Assembly: GCA_003153555.1 (NCBI GenBank)
Contig: PLZS01000060.1
Span: 146,899-210,898, forward strand
Source: Candidatus Melainabacteria bacterium
Lineage (GTDB): Bacteria; Cyanobacteriota; Vampirovibrionia; Obscuribacterales; Obscuribacteraceae
Length of the DNA: 64,000 bases
Direction of reading: 5' to 3'
Shown: piece after piece, positions 8,853 through 17,392 of the stretch
Numbering within the stretch: the stretch's first letter is position 1
Layout of the letters: the number at the start of each line of letters is the position of its first letter
Notes under the pieces: generated by a model
What the model was told of the DNA's origin: nothing
The model's input: only the letters and a program-made list of their open reading frames with translations
Database searches by the model: none
Position numbers and translations under genes: made by a program

Positions 8853-10398
8853 GCCTGAACTTAAGAAGAAGGCGTTTGTTTTATTGGCTGATGGACAAAA
8901 ACCGACCGACAAAGTGAATCTGAGTCGTGCCCGCATTTTTATGTGTTCTGATTCTGCAAGTAAAAAATATATTGTCGCTGGAATGAAGTGGACGGAAGCA
9001 AGAGCCACATGCGCAAATTTAACATGGCGTCAATGCGATCTTAAATCGTATCGAGAAGCTCAAGCAGTTGTGATAAATGAGTTGATCGTCTGCTCACCTC
9101 GAGTTTCAGCGCGACAACCCGGCATTTTTATTTTGGATGCGGACGGTTTGCAACGCCTCGGTGGTGAAGGAAAACTTTGTCGAGACTTATTGAAATTAGT
9201 TAGCAAGTTAGGCTATACGAATGGCCAAATTGGTATAGCAGATTCAGCATTTGCCGCAATGGTGGCAAGCCGTTCGAAAAATCGCTGGCATATTGTGCCA
9301 TCAGGAAAAGATCTTGAGTTTTTGAAGCCACTTTCAATTGAGCATCTTACTTTAGATTTTGATTTGCAAGAAATGTTTGTGGATCTCGGTATTAAATCAA
9401 TGGGACATTTGGCGCAAATTCCTGCTGAAAGTGTTGCTGAGAGATTTGGACAAGATGCAGTCACAGCGCAGCAACTAGTGCTTGGGCTTGATAAGGCTCA
9501 ACCAAGTGTGCCTGTCCGCGAAAAAGAGTTTAAAGCATATGTTGAAATTGATGGACCAATTGAATCTTTGAATCAAACCATATTTCTATTTAAATCAATG
9601 CTCGATCATTTACAAAGACAACTGCAAAATGAAGGATACTGTGCAGAAGAATTATTGATCCAATTCTTTAACGACGATCAGCTCTTTTATGATCGTCCAG
9701 TCAGGCTTGTGCGTCCATCCAATAACGCTAAATTTTTACTGGAAGTTTTGAGATTGACGATCGAAGCGCATCCACTCAAGCGCGAGTTTACGTCGATTAA
9801 ATTACATATCACACGTTTTTGCAAAGAGACATTTCAGCAAGCCCAAGTTGAAGTTAATCACGATGCAGTAGTGAATAATAGCGATCAACAAACCCATCTT
9901 TTGCAAAAGTTTTTGACTAGATTGGGAGAAAATTCTTTGGTTCGTCCAGTTGCAAATGATCAACATGCACCTGAAGTTTCAGGTGTTTGGGTGCCTGTTT
10001 TTTCGCCTAATCAAGCCTCAGGTCGAACAGTGTTGAATCTTGATAATTCTGCAGCTAAAAATTCAGTGGTAGTTGACATTGATTATATTAAGGACAAAAC
10101 CGGTCTACGCGGATTGACCGCAGGGCTTGTTTTAAAGCAGTTACCGAATGCGGTGCCTGTATTTGTCGAATTTAACAGTGGAGCACCACAAGCAATTGCA
10201 TATCAAGGTCGATGGCACCACATTCTCAAAATAACATCAGCAGAATGTTTGTCAGGCTTATGGTGGGATGAACCATTTCGTAAGTCATATCATGTTGCTT
10301 TAATAGAGCCTAAATATGACCCTGGATCATGCATGCTTGTTTTGCTAGTACATGATCATCTTCAGAAGTTATGGTCCATTGAAGGCATCTTTGATTAA
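8791..10398 (+). CDS. imuB: ImuB-like catalytically inactive Y-family polymerase
   Basis: This 535-residue Y-family protein opens with RIACLRIPKF in place of the metal-binding DxD motif of active polymerases, as in known ImuB. ImuB is a scaffold that links DnaE2 and ImuA to the beta clamp. Further signs are GIFILDADGLQRLGGEG (palm), GYTNGQIGIADSAFAAMVAS (fingers-like) and a helix-hairpin-helix region near FVDLGIKSMGHLAQIPAESVAERFG (residues ~190-215). The C-terminal half is the little-finger domain plus the ImuB tail, which ends with a conserved-looking W.I.G..D segment. It overlaps imuA by 62 bp and uses a different frame. Confidence 0.88.
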   Translation: MSRIACLRIPKFQIAVHQKREPELKKKAFVLLADGQKPTDKVNLSRARIFMCSDSASKKYIVAGMKWTEARATCANLTWRQCDLKSYREAQAVVINELIVCSPRVSARQPGIFILDADGLQRLGGEGKLCRDLLKLVSKLGYTNGQIGIADSAFAAMVASRSKNRWHIVPSGKDLEFLKPLSIEHLTLDFDLQEMFVDLGIKSMGHLAQIPAESVAERFGQDAVTAQQLVLGLDKAQPSVPVREKEFKAYVEIDGPIESLNQTIFLFKSMLDHLQRQLQNEGYCAEELLIQFFNDDQLFYDRPVRLVRPSNNAKFLLEVLRLTIEAHPLKREFTSIKLHITRFCKETFQQAQVEVNHDAVVNNSDQQTHLLQKFLTRLGENSLVRPVANDQHAPEVSGVWVPVFSPNQASGRTVLNLDNSAAKNSVVVDIDYIKDKTGLRGLTAGLVLKQLPNAVPVFVEFNSGAPQAIAYQGRWHHILKITSAECLSGLWWDEPFRKSYHVALIEPKYDPGSCMLVLLVHDHLQKLWSIEGIFD

Positions 10399-10621
10399 AC
10401 AGCAACTCTGCAAGTTCTTCTTAGTCAATTTCTCATAAGATTCAGCAAGCTCCCTTAGCAGCTGTGTTCCCGTCCAGGCTGGCTGGCGCTGCGGGACACG
10501 GTCCGGTCACGTCCGTCATATCCCCTTAAACCTCAATCCCAAGAGCTTGTACGTATTTACCCCATTTGAAGCGACGCAGCTCTGATGAATAATACGTTGA
10601 CTGGAATTTGGAGTTTTGAAA
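10399..10621. other. Spacer with GC-rich hairpin downstream of imuB
   Basis: No gene is seen. GTGTTCCCG (10464-10472) pairs with CGGGACAC (10492-10499) with one bulged T, and CCAG/CTGG inside the loop can pair too. No T-run follows, so it is not a textbook terminator. GGAG at 10610-10613 is the ribosome site for the next gene. Confidence 0.4.
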
Positions 10622-13339
10622 TTGGGCGGCAATTTAGAAGCACTGAGCGTCGAACCAAAGAAACCTGTTGAATCATCTGGCTGGCTGATGGACAACGTGG
10701 CTCACCCATTCGTCAACGCCGCTGTGATTGACCCTATCAATGCTGTTGCTTCCGTCAGTGAAGCCGTTTCTGGCAAACATTTACCTAGAGTTGACCTACT
10801 TGCCGTGCCAGAGAGCCATGGCACCGGCGCATGGCTGGCCCAAACACTATCTGGTGGTGTCGGCGCCATCGCTCCTTACGTCGTAGCTGGAAAGATGACT
10901 GGTGGGGCATTAGAGGGTGGCGGTCGATTTCTTGAGAGTAACAACTTAATTCAAACCGGTGGCTTATCCGCAAAGATGCTAGCCAGCGAGCGCACTGCCA
11001 TGATTGTTGGCGCTGGTTTGTACGGCGGCGCTCGAGATCCTGTCGGGCACGAAACAAGACTCGGAAATTCGGTCGGCAGCATGATCGGTTTCGGTGCTTT
11101 TGAATATGGAAATTCGCTCACCAAGGGATTATCTCTCTCTAGAAGCATTCCAATCCGCGCTCTTGTCGGTGTTGTTGGCGGATCTGGTCAGATGGCAACT
11201 TCGAATCTCATTTCCGAGGGCAATATTGGATCGACCGATAACCTTATGAGAGCCGGTGCGTCTGGTGCAGCATTAAACTTGTTCTTGCCCGCCGCCCAAC
11301 ATCAACTAGGTAAAGCAATTGATGCCACCAATGTTCGATTGGGTAGACCAATTCCCGTGGACCACTTTGTTGCTCGGGAAAATTGGACTGATAACAGCCA
11401 ATTGCAATCACTGGTGGAGCGCAGTCCGCTTACTCGTGTTCAACGAGCCGGTGAACAGGGCATCAATCAGGACTCCAACGTAGTTCAACTCGGCGCCAAA
11501 GATGGTCCTGAAAAACTCGGTCACGAAATTAGCCACCGCATCAGTGCAAAGCAAGCTGAACCGGCTTATAGAGAAGCCGCCGACCTTCTGAAAACAGATC
11601 CAGAAGCGGCAAAACAAAAGTTTATTGACATCCGAACGGCCCAAGAAAAAGCGGCAATCGAAGCTGAAACTCGTGTCAAAGCGGCAATGGATGCTAAGTC
11701 TCCTTACGCCGACGCCAATCCAGACACGATTCAACAGCTGCGCGCCAATAAAGATTTGACTTACGGCGATTTGTTCAAGCAAGAAGCCGCCCAATTTGAA
11801 AGCACTGGCGGAAAGTTCAGACCTTCTAGAGATTTTGCGGGCTCGACCTCGGATTATCGTGGCATCAACCCTGAGAACAACCTGCATTTATTTGTTTATG
11901 ACAAACCGACTAACTCTCCATATGGGGACGTTGCTGCCTACGAAACAAATGACGATAAGTCGTTTCAACGTTGGACCAAGATGGACGCTAAGGTTGATGA
12001 TACCGGCAAAACTTGGGGCTCTGTAGAGCTATTTGCCAAACCAACAACAACTCCATTTGGCACCGCCACGATGGTCGAGTCATTCCCTGATCGTTCAATC
12101 GCCTACCATATCGTTGAAGGCGACGGAGTGGCTAACAACACTGTTGTTCGTGCGTACACCAAAGGTTTGCAGACTGACTACGGCATAGTCACATCCACTG
12201 TTACACACCCTGATGGTCGTGTTGACTTCGGTAAATTGGATGGCACATCCGCCACTTCTTATGCAAAGCCCGTAGAGCAATGGTACGGAAAAGTAAAAGC
12301 GGAAGATACCAAATCTAATGGCACCACTTTTTACCACCTGACTGATGGTGGCATCGTTGAATATTACACAAACCCGCTTAAAGTTCAGATGGCGATGGGC
12401 GATGGTTCTGTTCGAGATGTCCAAGTTGAAACAGCCTGGCGAAGTAATGGTAAAGCATCGCGTTCGATGATCGACCGCTTTCTAGAACGCGGAACAGAGC
12501 CGGTTAACGACGAACCTGTCGCCAATTCCGCTCCTAACAAATCTGAATACCTGCTGACCAATGAAACGTCGATGGAACAGACTTTTCACCCTGACAGGAT
12601 TGAAATAACAGAGAGACCGCTTAATGGTCAGCTGTCGACTTTCTCTCCGCAGTTTATAGTCGAAAATTTTGATGCTCCAATTCAAACAACTGAAGGACCA
12701 GTCAATAAAATGGTGCGCAGCTTTGATAGCACCGTGTATCACATCGCTGATGGCGACGGCACTAGAGTTCAAGTTTATGACTCAACGCACTTGAGACCGA
12801 CCGATTACGGCGACGCTAATCGTGTTGTCTACTCCAGAAATAACTTCGAACAATACACCAAAGTAAATGGAAATAAAGTTCTAACGCATCCAAATGGAAT
12901 CCAAACTGACTATGGAGTAGCGCGAGCGATCGAGACGTTATCAGATAAATCTGAATATTATCATCGTCCCGATGGTACCGTGGTCCAGAAATACCCTTCT
13001 GAAGTGACTACCAATATCGGCGGCATCGACGCTATCGAACAGAAGCCACAAGGATTAATCTTGTATCGTCCACAAGGCTCAACCGATTTCCATTCTATCG
13101 AGCTAGATTTCGCCAACAAGCGCATGACCTTCGCTGATGCAAATGGCAACTTGATCGCAAATGGATATAAAGCGCTGACTGACTTTATTCTGATGCGCAA
13201 ATTTAATCCGACTCAATATCCTGAAGGTCAGACGATGCCTCAAGGTAAAGTTCGCAGCATCGAGACTGACGCAAACGGAGTCAACACGTATCAACTTACG
13301 GACGGAACGACTGTAACTGACGCGCCAGCCAAGCCCTAG
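10622..13339 (+). CDS. Large repeat protein with HEISH metalloprotease-like motif
   Basis: The protein has 905 residues from TTG 10622, chosen because GGAG lies 8 nt upstream; TTG 10616 is only 2 nt from it. Residues ~60-240 are Gly/Ala-rich and hydrophobic (ALVGVVGGSGQMA and similar). Near residue 301 lies KLGHEISHRIS, an HExxH zincin-type motif, followed by a helical Glu/Ala-rich stretch. From about residue 395 to the end are eight or so degenerate 35-45 residue units resembling TDYG.....ET..D.S.YYHR.DGT.V..Y. I know no characterised family of this layout. It splits the imuAB and dnaE2 genes. Metal-dependent proteolysis is possible, not shown. Confidence 0.8.
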   Translation: MGGNLEALSVEPKKPVESSGWLMDNVAHPFVNAAVIDPINAVASVSEAVSGKHLPRVDLLAVPESHGTGAWLAQTLSGGVGAIAPYVVAGKMTGGALEGGGRFLESNNLIQTGGLSAKMLASERTAMIVGAGLYGGARDPVGHETRLGNSVGSMIGFGAFEYGNSLTKGLSLSRSIPIRALVGVVGGSGQMATSNLISEGNIGSTDNLMRAGASGAALNLFLPAAQHQLGKAIDATNVRLGRPIPVDHFVARENWTDNSQLQSLVERSPLTRVQRAGEQGINQDSNVVQLGAKDGPEKLGHEISHRISAKQAEPAYREAADLLKTDPEAAKQKFIDIRTAQEKAAIEAETRVKAAMDAKSPYADANPDTIQQLRANKDLTYGDLFKQEAAQFESTGGKFRPSRDFAGSTSDYRGINPENNLHLFVYDKPTNSPYGDVAAYETNDDKSFQRWTKMDAKVDDTGKTWGSVELFAKPTTTPFGTATMVESFPDRSIAYHIVEGDGVANNTVVRAYTKGLQTDYGIVTSTVTHPDGRVDFGKLDGTSATSYAKPVEQWYGKVKAEDTKSNGTTFYHLTDGGIVEYYTNPLKVQMAMGDGSVRDVQVETAWRSNGKASRSMIDRFLERGTEPVNDEPVANSAPNKSEYLLTNETSMEQTFHPDRIEITERPLNGQLSTFSPQFIVENFDAPIQTTEGPVNKMVRSFDSTVYHIADGDGTRVQVYDSTHLRPTDYGDANRVVYSRNNFEQYTKVNGNKVLTHPNGIQTDYGVARAIETLSDKSEYYHRPDGTVVQKYPSEVTTNIGGIDAIEQKPQGLILYRPQGSTDFHSIELDFANKRMTFADANGNLIANGYKALTDFILMRKFNPTQYPEGQTMPQGKVRSIETDANGVNTYQLTDGTTVTDAPAKP

Positions 13340-13378
13340 CCTGTATCGATCGCACTAATGTTTGTACTGACCTGAATT

Positions 13379-13430
13379 TTAAACCGATATCGGTTTAAGG
13401 CTGTGCGGAATCTAAACCGATATCGGTTTA
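13379..13430. repeat. Paired 18-bp palindromes, 33 bp apart
   Basis: TAAACCGATATCGGTTTA occurs at 13380-13397 (extended to 20 bp at 13379-13398) and at 13413-13430. The copies are separated by 15 bp, so the centres are exactly 33 bp apart, about three helical turns. The same arrangement recurs at 54361-54411 and a single copy lies at 62456-62473. Here it lies between the repeat protein and the small gene at 13548. Confidence 0.95.
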
Positions 13431-13547
13431 AGTTCAAACTCGCACTTCTCATCAATTTTATACTCCAGCCTGCCACATTATTGATTCGCATCACGTCACA
13501 TCGACTTTGCGCCCTACAGTCCCTGTTAAATGCAGTGAGGAGAAACA

Positions 13548-13922
13548 ATGACGACAGTTGTAAACAATGATGGAACGGTTCCGGCAGTTAGAAAAGTTCT
13601 TTTGGCCGGTGGTGGAAATGGGGGGCGAGTATGGGAAGCAAGTTTCGATCATCTGTATGTGATTGAAGTAGCTCCGTCGTTAAATGGTGGAGCTCTTCCT
13701 GAAGGAAGCTTTAGCGTTAACAGCGCAGTTGTTCGTCCGTTGCGATACAACGCAACAGGCAAATTTTCAGCTGTTGGCGAAGAAAACCTAGAAATATATG
13801 AATTTGTCGGGTTTGAAAGAATGTTGGTGATCGAACGAGATTTATTGAATAGTTTGGACACTTTGAATCGTTTGGATTCAGTTTCGGTCGTCACAGAAGA
13901 GCCTGTAGGGGTTGTCAGCTAA
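13548..13922 (+). CDS. Small hypothetical protein upstream of dnaE2
   Basis: This 124-residue protein has a strong ribosome site (GAGGAG, 5 nt before ATG 13548). It is predicted soluble, beta-rich (LYVIEVAPS, IYEFVGFERMLVIERDLL) with a Gly-rich start (LLAGGGNGGRVW). No family is recognised. It is co-directional with imuAB and dnaE2, but 157 bp and a putative structured leader separate it from dnaE2, so co-transcription is uncertain. Confidence 0.7.
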   Translation: MTTVVNNDGTVPAVRKVLLAGGGNGGRVWEASFDHLYVIEVAPSLNGGALPEGSFSVNSAVVRPLRYNATGKFSAVGEENLEIYEFVGFERMLVIERDLLNSLDTLNRLDSVSVVTEEPVGVVS

Positions 13923-13942
13923 AGCGTCAGTCGCGCTTGTCG

Positions 13943-13956
13943 TACATCCGTATGTA
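13943..13956 (+). promoter_or_regulatory. Candidate operator dyad before dnaE2
   Basis: TACAT (13943-13947) and ATGTA (13952-13956) are inverted around CCGT. GTATGG follows at once, as in the dyads before imuA. A shared damage-response regulator is possible but unproven. Confidence 0.3.
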
Positions 13957-13967
13957 TGGTATGCTGG

Positions 13968-14042
13968 TCACAGGGCCGCATAGTGAGCAGTTTCTGCTAA
14001 CTCTTCGGATAACTTATCCACGGATGCTTTGTTGCCCTGTGA
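13968..14042 (+). ncRNA. Putative structured leader of dnaE2 mRNA
   Basis: TCACAGGG (13968-13975) and CCCTGTGA (14035-14042) are perfect 8-bp arms. They enclose two smaller hairpins: AGCAG-TTT-CTGCT and GGAT-AACTT-ATCC. Together they could make a three-way junction ending 37 nt before the dnaE2 start. The second inner hairpin includes TTATCCACG (14014-14022), one base from a consensus DnaA box. The 75-nt length resembles a tRNA, but the T-loop and position-8 U are missing, so I do not call a tRNA. Confidence 0.4.
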
Positions 14043-14079
14043 TTAAACAATAACGACGTACTTCTGGTGCGTCATATAT

Positions 14080-17000
14080 ATGAGCAGACTCGTGCGCAAT
14101 TTATACGCCGAGCTACATTGTCACTCGGCTTTTTCTTTTCTGGATGGTTCTTCTGTTCCAGAAGAACTTGCCTATCGTGCCAAAGAAATTGGACTTAGTG
14201 CTTTGGCACTTACAGATCATGACGATCTTGGTGGAGTAGTTCGATTTGCTAGTGCCGCAAAAGAACTTGAACTTGAAGGAATTATCGGCGCCGAACTTAC
14301 TTTAGAAGACGATTCACATCTCATTCTTTTGGCCGAAGATCTTCAAGGATATAAGAACATTTGCCACATGATTACTTATGCTCGCTCCAATTGTGCGCGC
14401 GGCAGTCCTCGAGTTAGTTATGCAAAATTGTACGAGCGCTCTGCGGGATTAATCGTATTATCCGGATGTCCACACGGTCGTATTCCGTCTTGTCTTGCAG
14501 TAGATGATTTTGTACAAGCTAGAAATTCTGCACTTGAACTGAAAGAAGTTTTTGGTGACAGACTTTATCTTGAACTGTGGAATCATCATTTGCACCAGGA
14601 GTCAATCATTGGTGCCCACTTATTGGATTTGTCTCACGAATTAGAGATACCGTGGGTGGTGACAAATAATGTGCATTATTCGCGCCCTGAGAAGCGAATT
14701 ATTCACGATGTTCTGACTTGCTTGCGCCATGATTTGACTCTTGCTAGCGCAGGGCGCCGATTACGTCCAAATGCCAGTTGGTATATGAAATCGCCTGACG
14801 AAATGGCTCATCTTTGGCGTAATTATCCGCAAGGAATAAAGAACACTTTATTAGTCGCAGAACGCTGTCAATTTCGCTTGGGGTTACTCAAACCTCCTTT
14901 GCCAAATTTTGCCATACCGAATGAATTTATTGAGGAAGTTTCGACACACAATGGTTTGTTGGAAAAATTAGTTTGGCAAGGCGCTGCTGAAAGATACGCC
15001 AACCTCACTGAGAAGCATATTAATCAACTTAATCACGAGTTGAGCATGATTATGGGATTAGGTTTGGCGCCATATTTCCTGATTATGTGGGACATCGTCA
15101 GATACGCTCGTAGTAATGGAATTGCTGTACAAGGTCGAGGATCGGCGGCGAATTCTGCGGTCTGTTATTGCTTGTTTATTACTGCTGTTGATCCAATAGG
15201 TATGGATCTTTTGTTTGAGCGATTTCTTTCTGAAGGACGAAGCGAACCACCTGATATTGATCTTGATATTGCGCATCAAGAACGCGAAAGAGTTCTGCAA
15301 TATGTTTACGAAAAGTATGGTCGCAACCACGCCGCTATGGTATGCGAGGTGATTACTTACAGAGGTCGATCCGCCGTGCGCGACGCCGCTCGAGTGCTAG
15401 GTTTTTCGCAAGAACAAGCGGATAAGTTGGCTGCCGAATCACATTTCTATGAAGCGTTACAAGCGGCTCAGCAACTTGAAGCTGGTGGTGCTGAGGCGGC
15501 AGGATTAGATGTGCATGATCCACGTGTCCAGTTACTTATAAAAGTTGTTGCCGGTTTGCATCAGTTACCTCGACATCGATCTATTCACGTTGGTGGATTT
15601 GTTTTGTCCTCAGAGCCAATCGGAGATGTGGTGCCAGTTGAGCCAGCGGCTATGGAGGGACGAACAGTGATTCAATGGGATAAAGATGATCTGGATATGG
15701 CTGGATTAATCAAAATCGATCTACTGGGACTGGGCATGCTGATGATGATCCAGGAAGGATTGAAGCTTGTGAAGCAGCATCGCGATATTGATATCGATCT
15801 TGGTCAACTAAATATGAGTGATCCGAAAATTTATGACATGCTCAGAGCTGCAGAAACAATCGGGTTGTTTCAAGTTGAGTCACGGGCTCAGATGAGCATT
15901 TTGCCGAAACTCAATCCGACCTGTTTCTATGACATTATAGTTTCAATTGCTCTGGTTAGACCCGGTCCAATTCAAGGAAACATCATCCACCCTTATCTGC
16001 GCAGACGTAGAGGGGAAGAGCCCGTGATATATTTGCATCCTTCTCTTGAACCTATATTGAAGCGCACTCTTGGTGTTCCACTTTTTCAAGAGCAAGGAAT
16101 GAAATTGGCTGTTGTTTCGGCGGGTTTCACTCCATCACAAGCAGATAATTTACGACGCGTAATGAGTCATAAACGATCTCAAGAAAAGATGGATGCACTA
16201 TGTGTGCAACTTGCAGCGGGTATGCGCGTTAACGGCTTCACAGAGGAAGCTATTCAAACTATAACGCACCAATTGAGAGCGTTTGCAAATTATGGTTTTC
16301 CTGAAAGTCATGCTGCTTCGTTTTCATTGCTTGTCTATGCATCTGCATTTTTGAAGCTCTATTATGGACCGGAATTTTATTGCGCAATTTTAAACGCCCA
16401 GCCAATGGGATTCTACAGTCCGGCAACGTTGATTCGAGATGCGATGCGCAGGAATATTGAAGTGCGTCCACCTGATTTGGCTGTGAGCGTTTGGGATTGT
16501 ATTTTAGAACGGAATGAAAATAATAGTCTTTCTTTGCGAATTGGATTGCGATTCGTACAAGGGCTTGGTGAAAAATCCAAAATTGCACTTCAACGTGCAT
16601 GGGCAGATGGTGGCAAATTTAAATCATTGGATGATGTGATCAAGCGCAGTGGACTAACACCTGCAGAACTTAAAATACTGGCTCGTGCTGGAGCTTTTGA
16701 AACTCTTTATCCTGGCAGAAGAAAGGCGCTCTGGGAAACTTTGGCTAAACTGAACAAGAAGCGCGAAACTCCTTTACTTGATCTTTTATTACCACAGTCA
16801 CGAGTTGATCCAATTCAGGAAATGTCGGAACTGCAAGAAATAGTCGCTGACTACAAAATGATGGGTCTTTCGACTGGCGAACATCCAATGTATTTCTATC
16901 GTGAATGGGCGACAAATCGTGGTATCAGATCTTGTGGTCAACTGAAAACCGAGCTACATGAATCCAGATTGACAGTGGCTGGAAGCGTAATTTGCCGGCA

Positions 17001-17244
17001 GCGCCCTGAGACTGCGAAGGGATTTGTTTTCCTCACACTTGAGGATGAAACAGGGATGGCAAATATCATTGTTAAACCGCGGGTGTTTGACGAATACCGG
17101 CGAACTCTATTGGGGTCCACCTATCTTGCCATAACCGGAAAATTACAATCTGAGCAAGGTGTGATTAACGTAATAGCCGAGCACATTGAACTATTGCCTT
17201 TATTACCAGGAAACCCGCATATTCCAGCTCGCGACTTTCACTAA
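14080..17244 (+). CDS. dnaE2: Error-prone DNA polymerase DnaE2
   Basis: This is a C-family polymerase alpha subunit of 1054 residues. The N-terminal PHP domain begins YAELHCHSAFSFLDGSS and has LTDHDDLGG. The catalytic core contains GRGSAANSAVCYCL and PDIDLDIAHQERERVL, with the three active-site Asp in this region and in the KIDLLGLGML segment. The C-terminal OB-fold shows LTVAGSVICRQRPETAKGF and FLTLEDETGMANIIV. Length and the short start before the PHP domain match DnaE2 rather than replicative DnaE1. It does error-prone synthesis past lesions with ImuA and ImuB, whose genes lie 3.7 kb upstream. Confidence 0.95.
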   Translation: MSRLVRNLYAELHCHSAFSFLDGSSVPEELAYRAKEIGLSALALTDHDDLGGVVRFASAAKELELEGIIGAELTLEDDSHLILLAEDLQGYKNICHMITYARSNCARGSPRVSYAKLYERSAGLIVLSGCPHGRIPSCLAVDDFVQARNSALELKEVFGDRLYLELWNHHLHQESIIGAHLLDLSHELEIPWVVTNNVHYSRPEKRIIHDVLTCLRHDLTLASAGRRLRPNASWYMKSPDEMAHLWRNYPQGIKNTLLVAERCQFRLGLLKPPLPNFAIPNEFIEEVSTHNGLLEKLVWQGAAERYANLTEKHINQLNHELSMIMGLGLAPYFLIMWDIVRYARSNGIAVQGRGSAANSAVCYCLFITAVDPIGMDLLFERFLSEGRSEPPDIDLDIAHQERERVLQYVYEKYGRNHAAMVCEVITYRGRSAVRDAARVLGFSQEQADKLAAESHFYEALQAAQQLEAGGAEAAGLDVHDPRVQLLIKVVAGLHQLPRHRSIHVGGFVLSSEPIGDVVPVEPAAMEGRTVIQWDKDDLDMAGLIKIDLLGLGMLMMIQEGLKLVKQHRDIDIDLGQLNMSDPKIYDMLRAAETIGLFQVESRAQMSILPKLNPTCFYDIIVSIALVRPGPIQGNIIHPYLRRRRGEEPVIYLHPSLEPILKRTLGVPLFQEQGMKLAVVSAGFTPSQADNLRRVMSHKRSQEKMDALCVQLAAGMRVNGFTEEAIQTITHQLRAFANYGFPESHAASFSLLVYASAFLKLYYGPEFYCAILNAQPMGFYSPATLIRDAMRRNIEVRPPDLAVSVWDCILERNENNSLSLRIGLRFVQGLGEKSKIALQRAWADGGKFKSLDDVIKRSGLTPAELKILARAGAFETLYPGRRKALWETLAKLNKKRETPLLDLLLPQSRVDPIQEMSELQEIVADYKMMGLSTGEHPMYFYREWATNRGIRSCGQLKTELHESRLTVAGSVICRQRPETAKGFVFLTLEDETGMANIIVKPRVFDEYRRTLLGSTYLAITGKLQSEQGVINVIAEHIELLPLLPGNPHIPARDFH

Positions 17245-17392
17245 ATGGTGAGTAATGAGCTTTCTTATGCCATAATTCACAAAATCTGCATAGGGTCGAG
17301 GCATTCTATGCAAGTCAGAGATTTCAAGCTCTCACCGAATATCGTACGGTGTCGAAGACAACAAGTTCTCATTCGCAGAGATTGTAATCATC

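Noticed and set aside
10616..10621. TTG 10616 as start of the HEISH protein
   Set aside because: Only 2 nt from GGAG; TTG 10622 has the right spacing.
13968..14042. tRNA gene (75-nt element with 7-8 bp outer stem)
   Set aside because: No T-loop GTTCGA-type sequence, no U at position 8 and no proper anticodon arm; the fold is another kind of junction.
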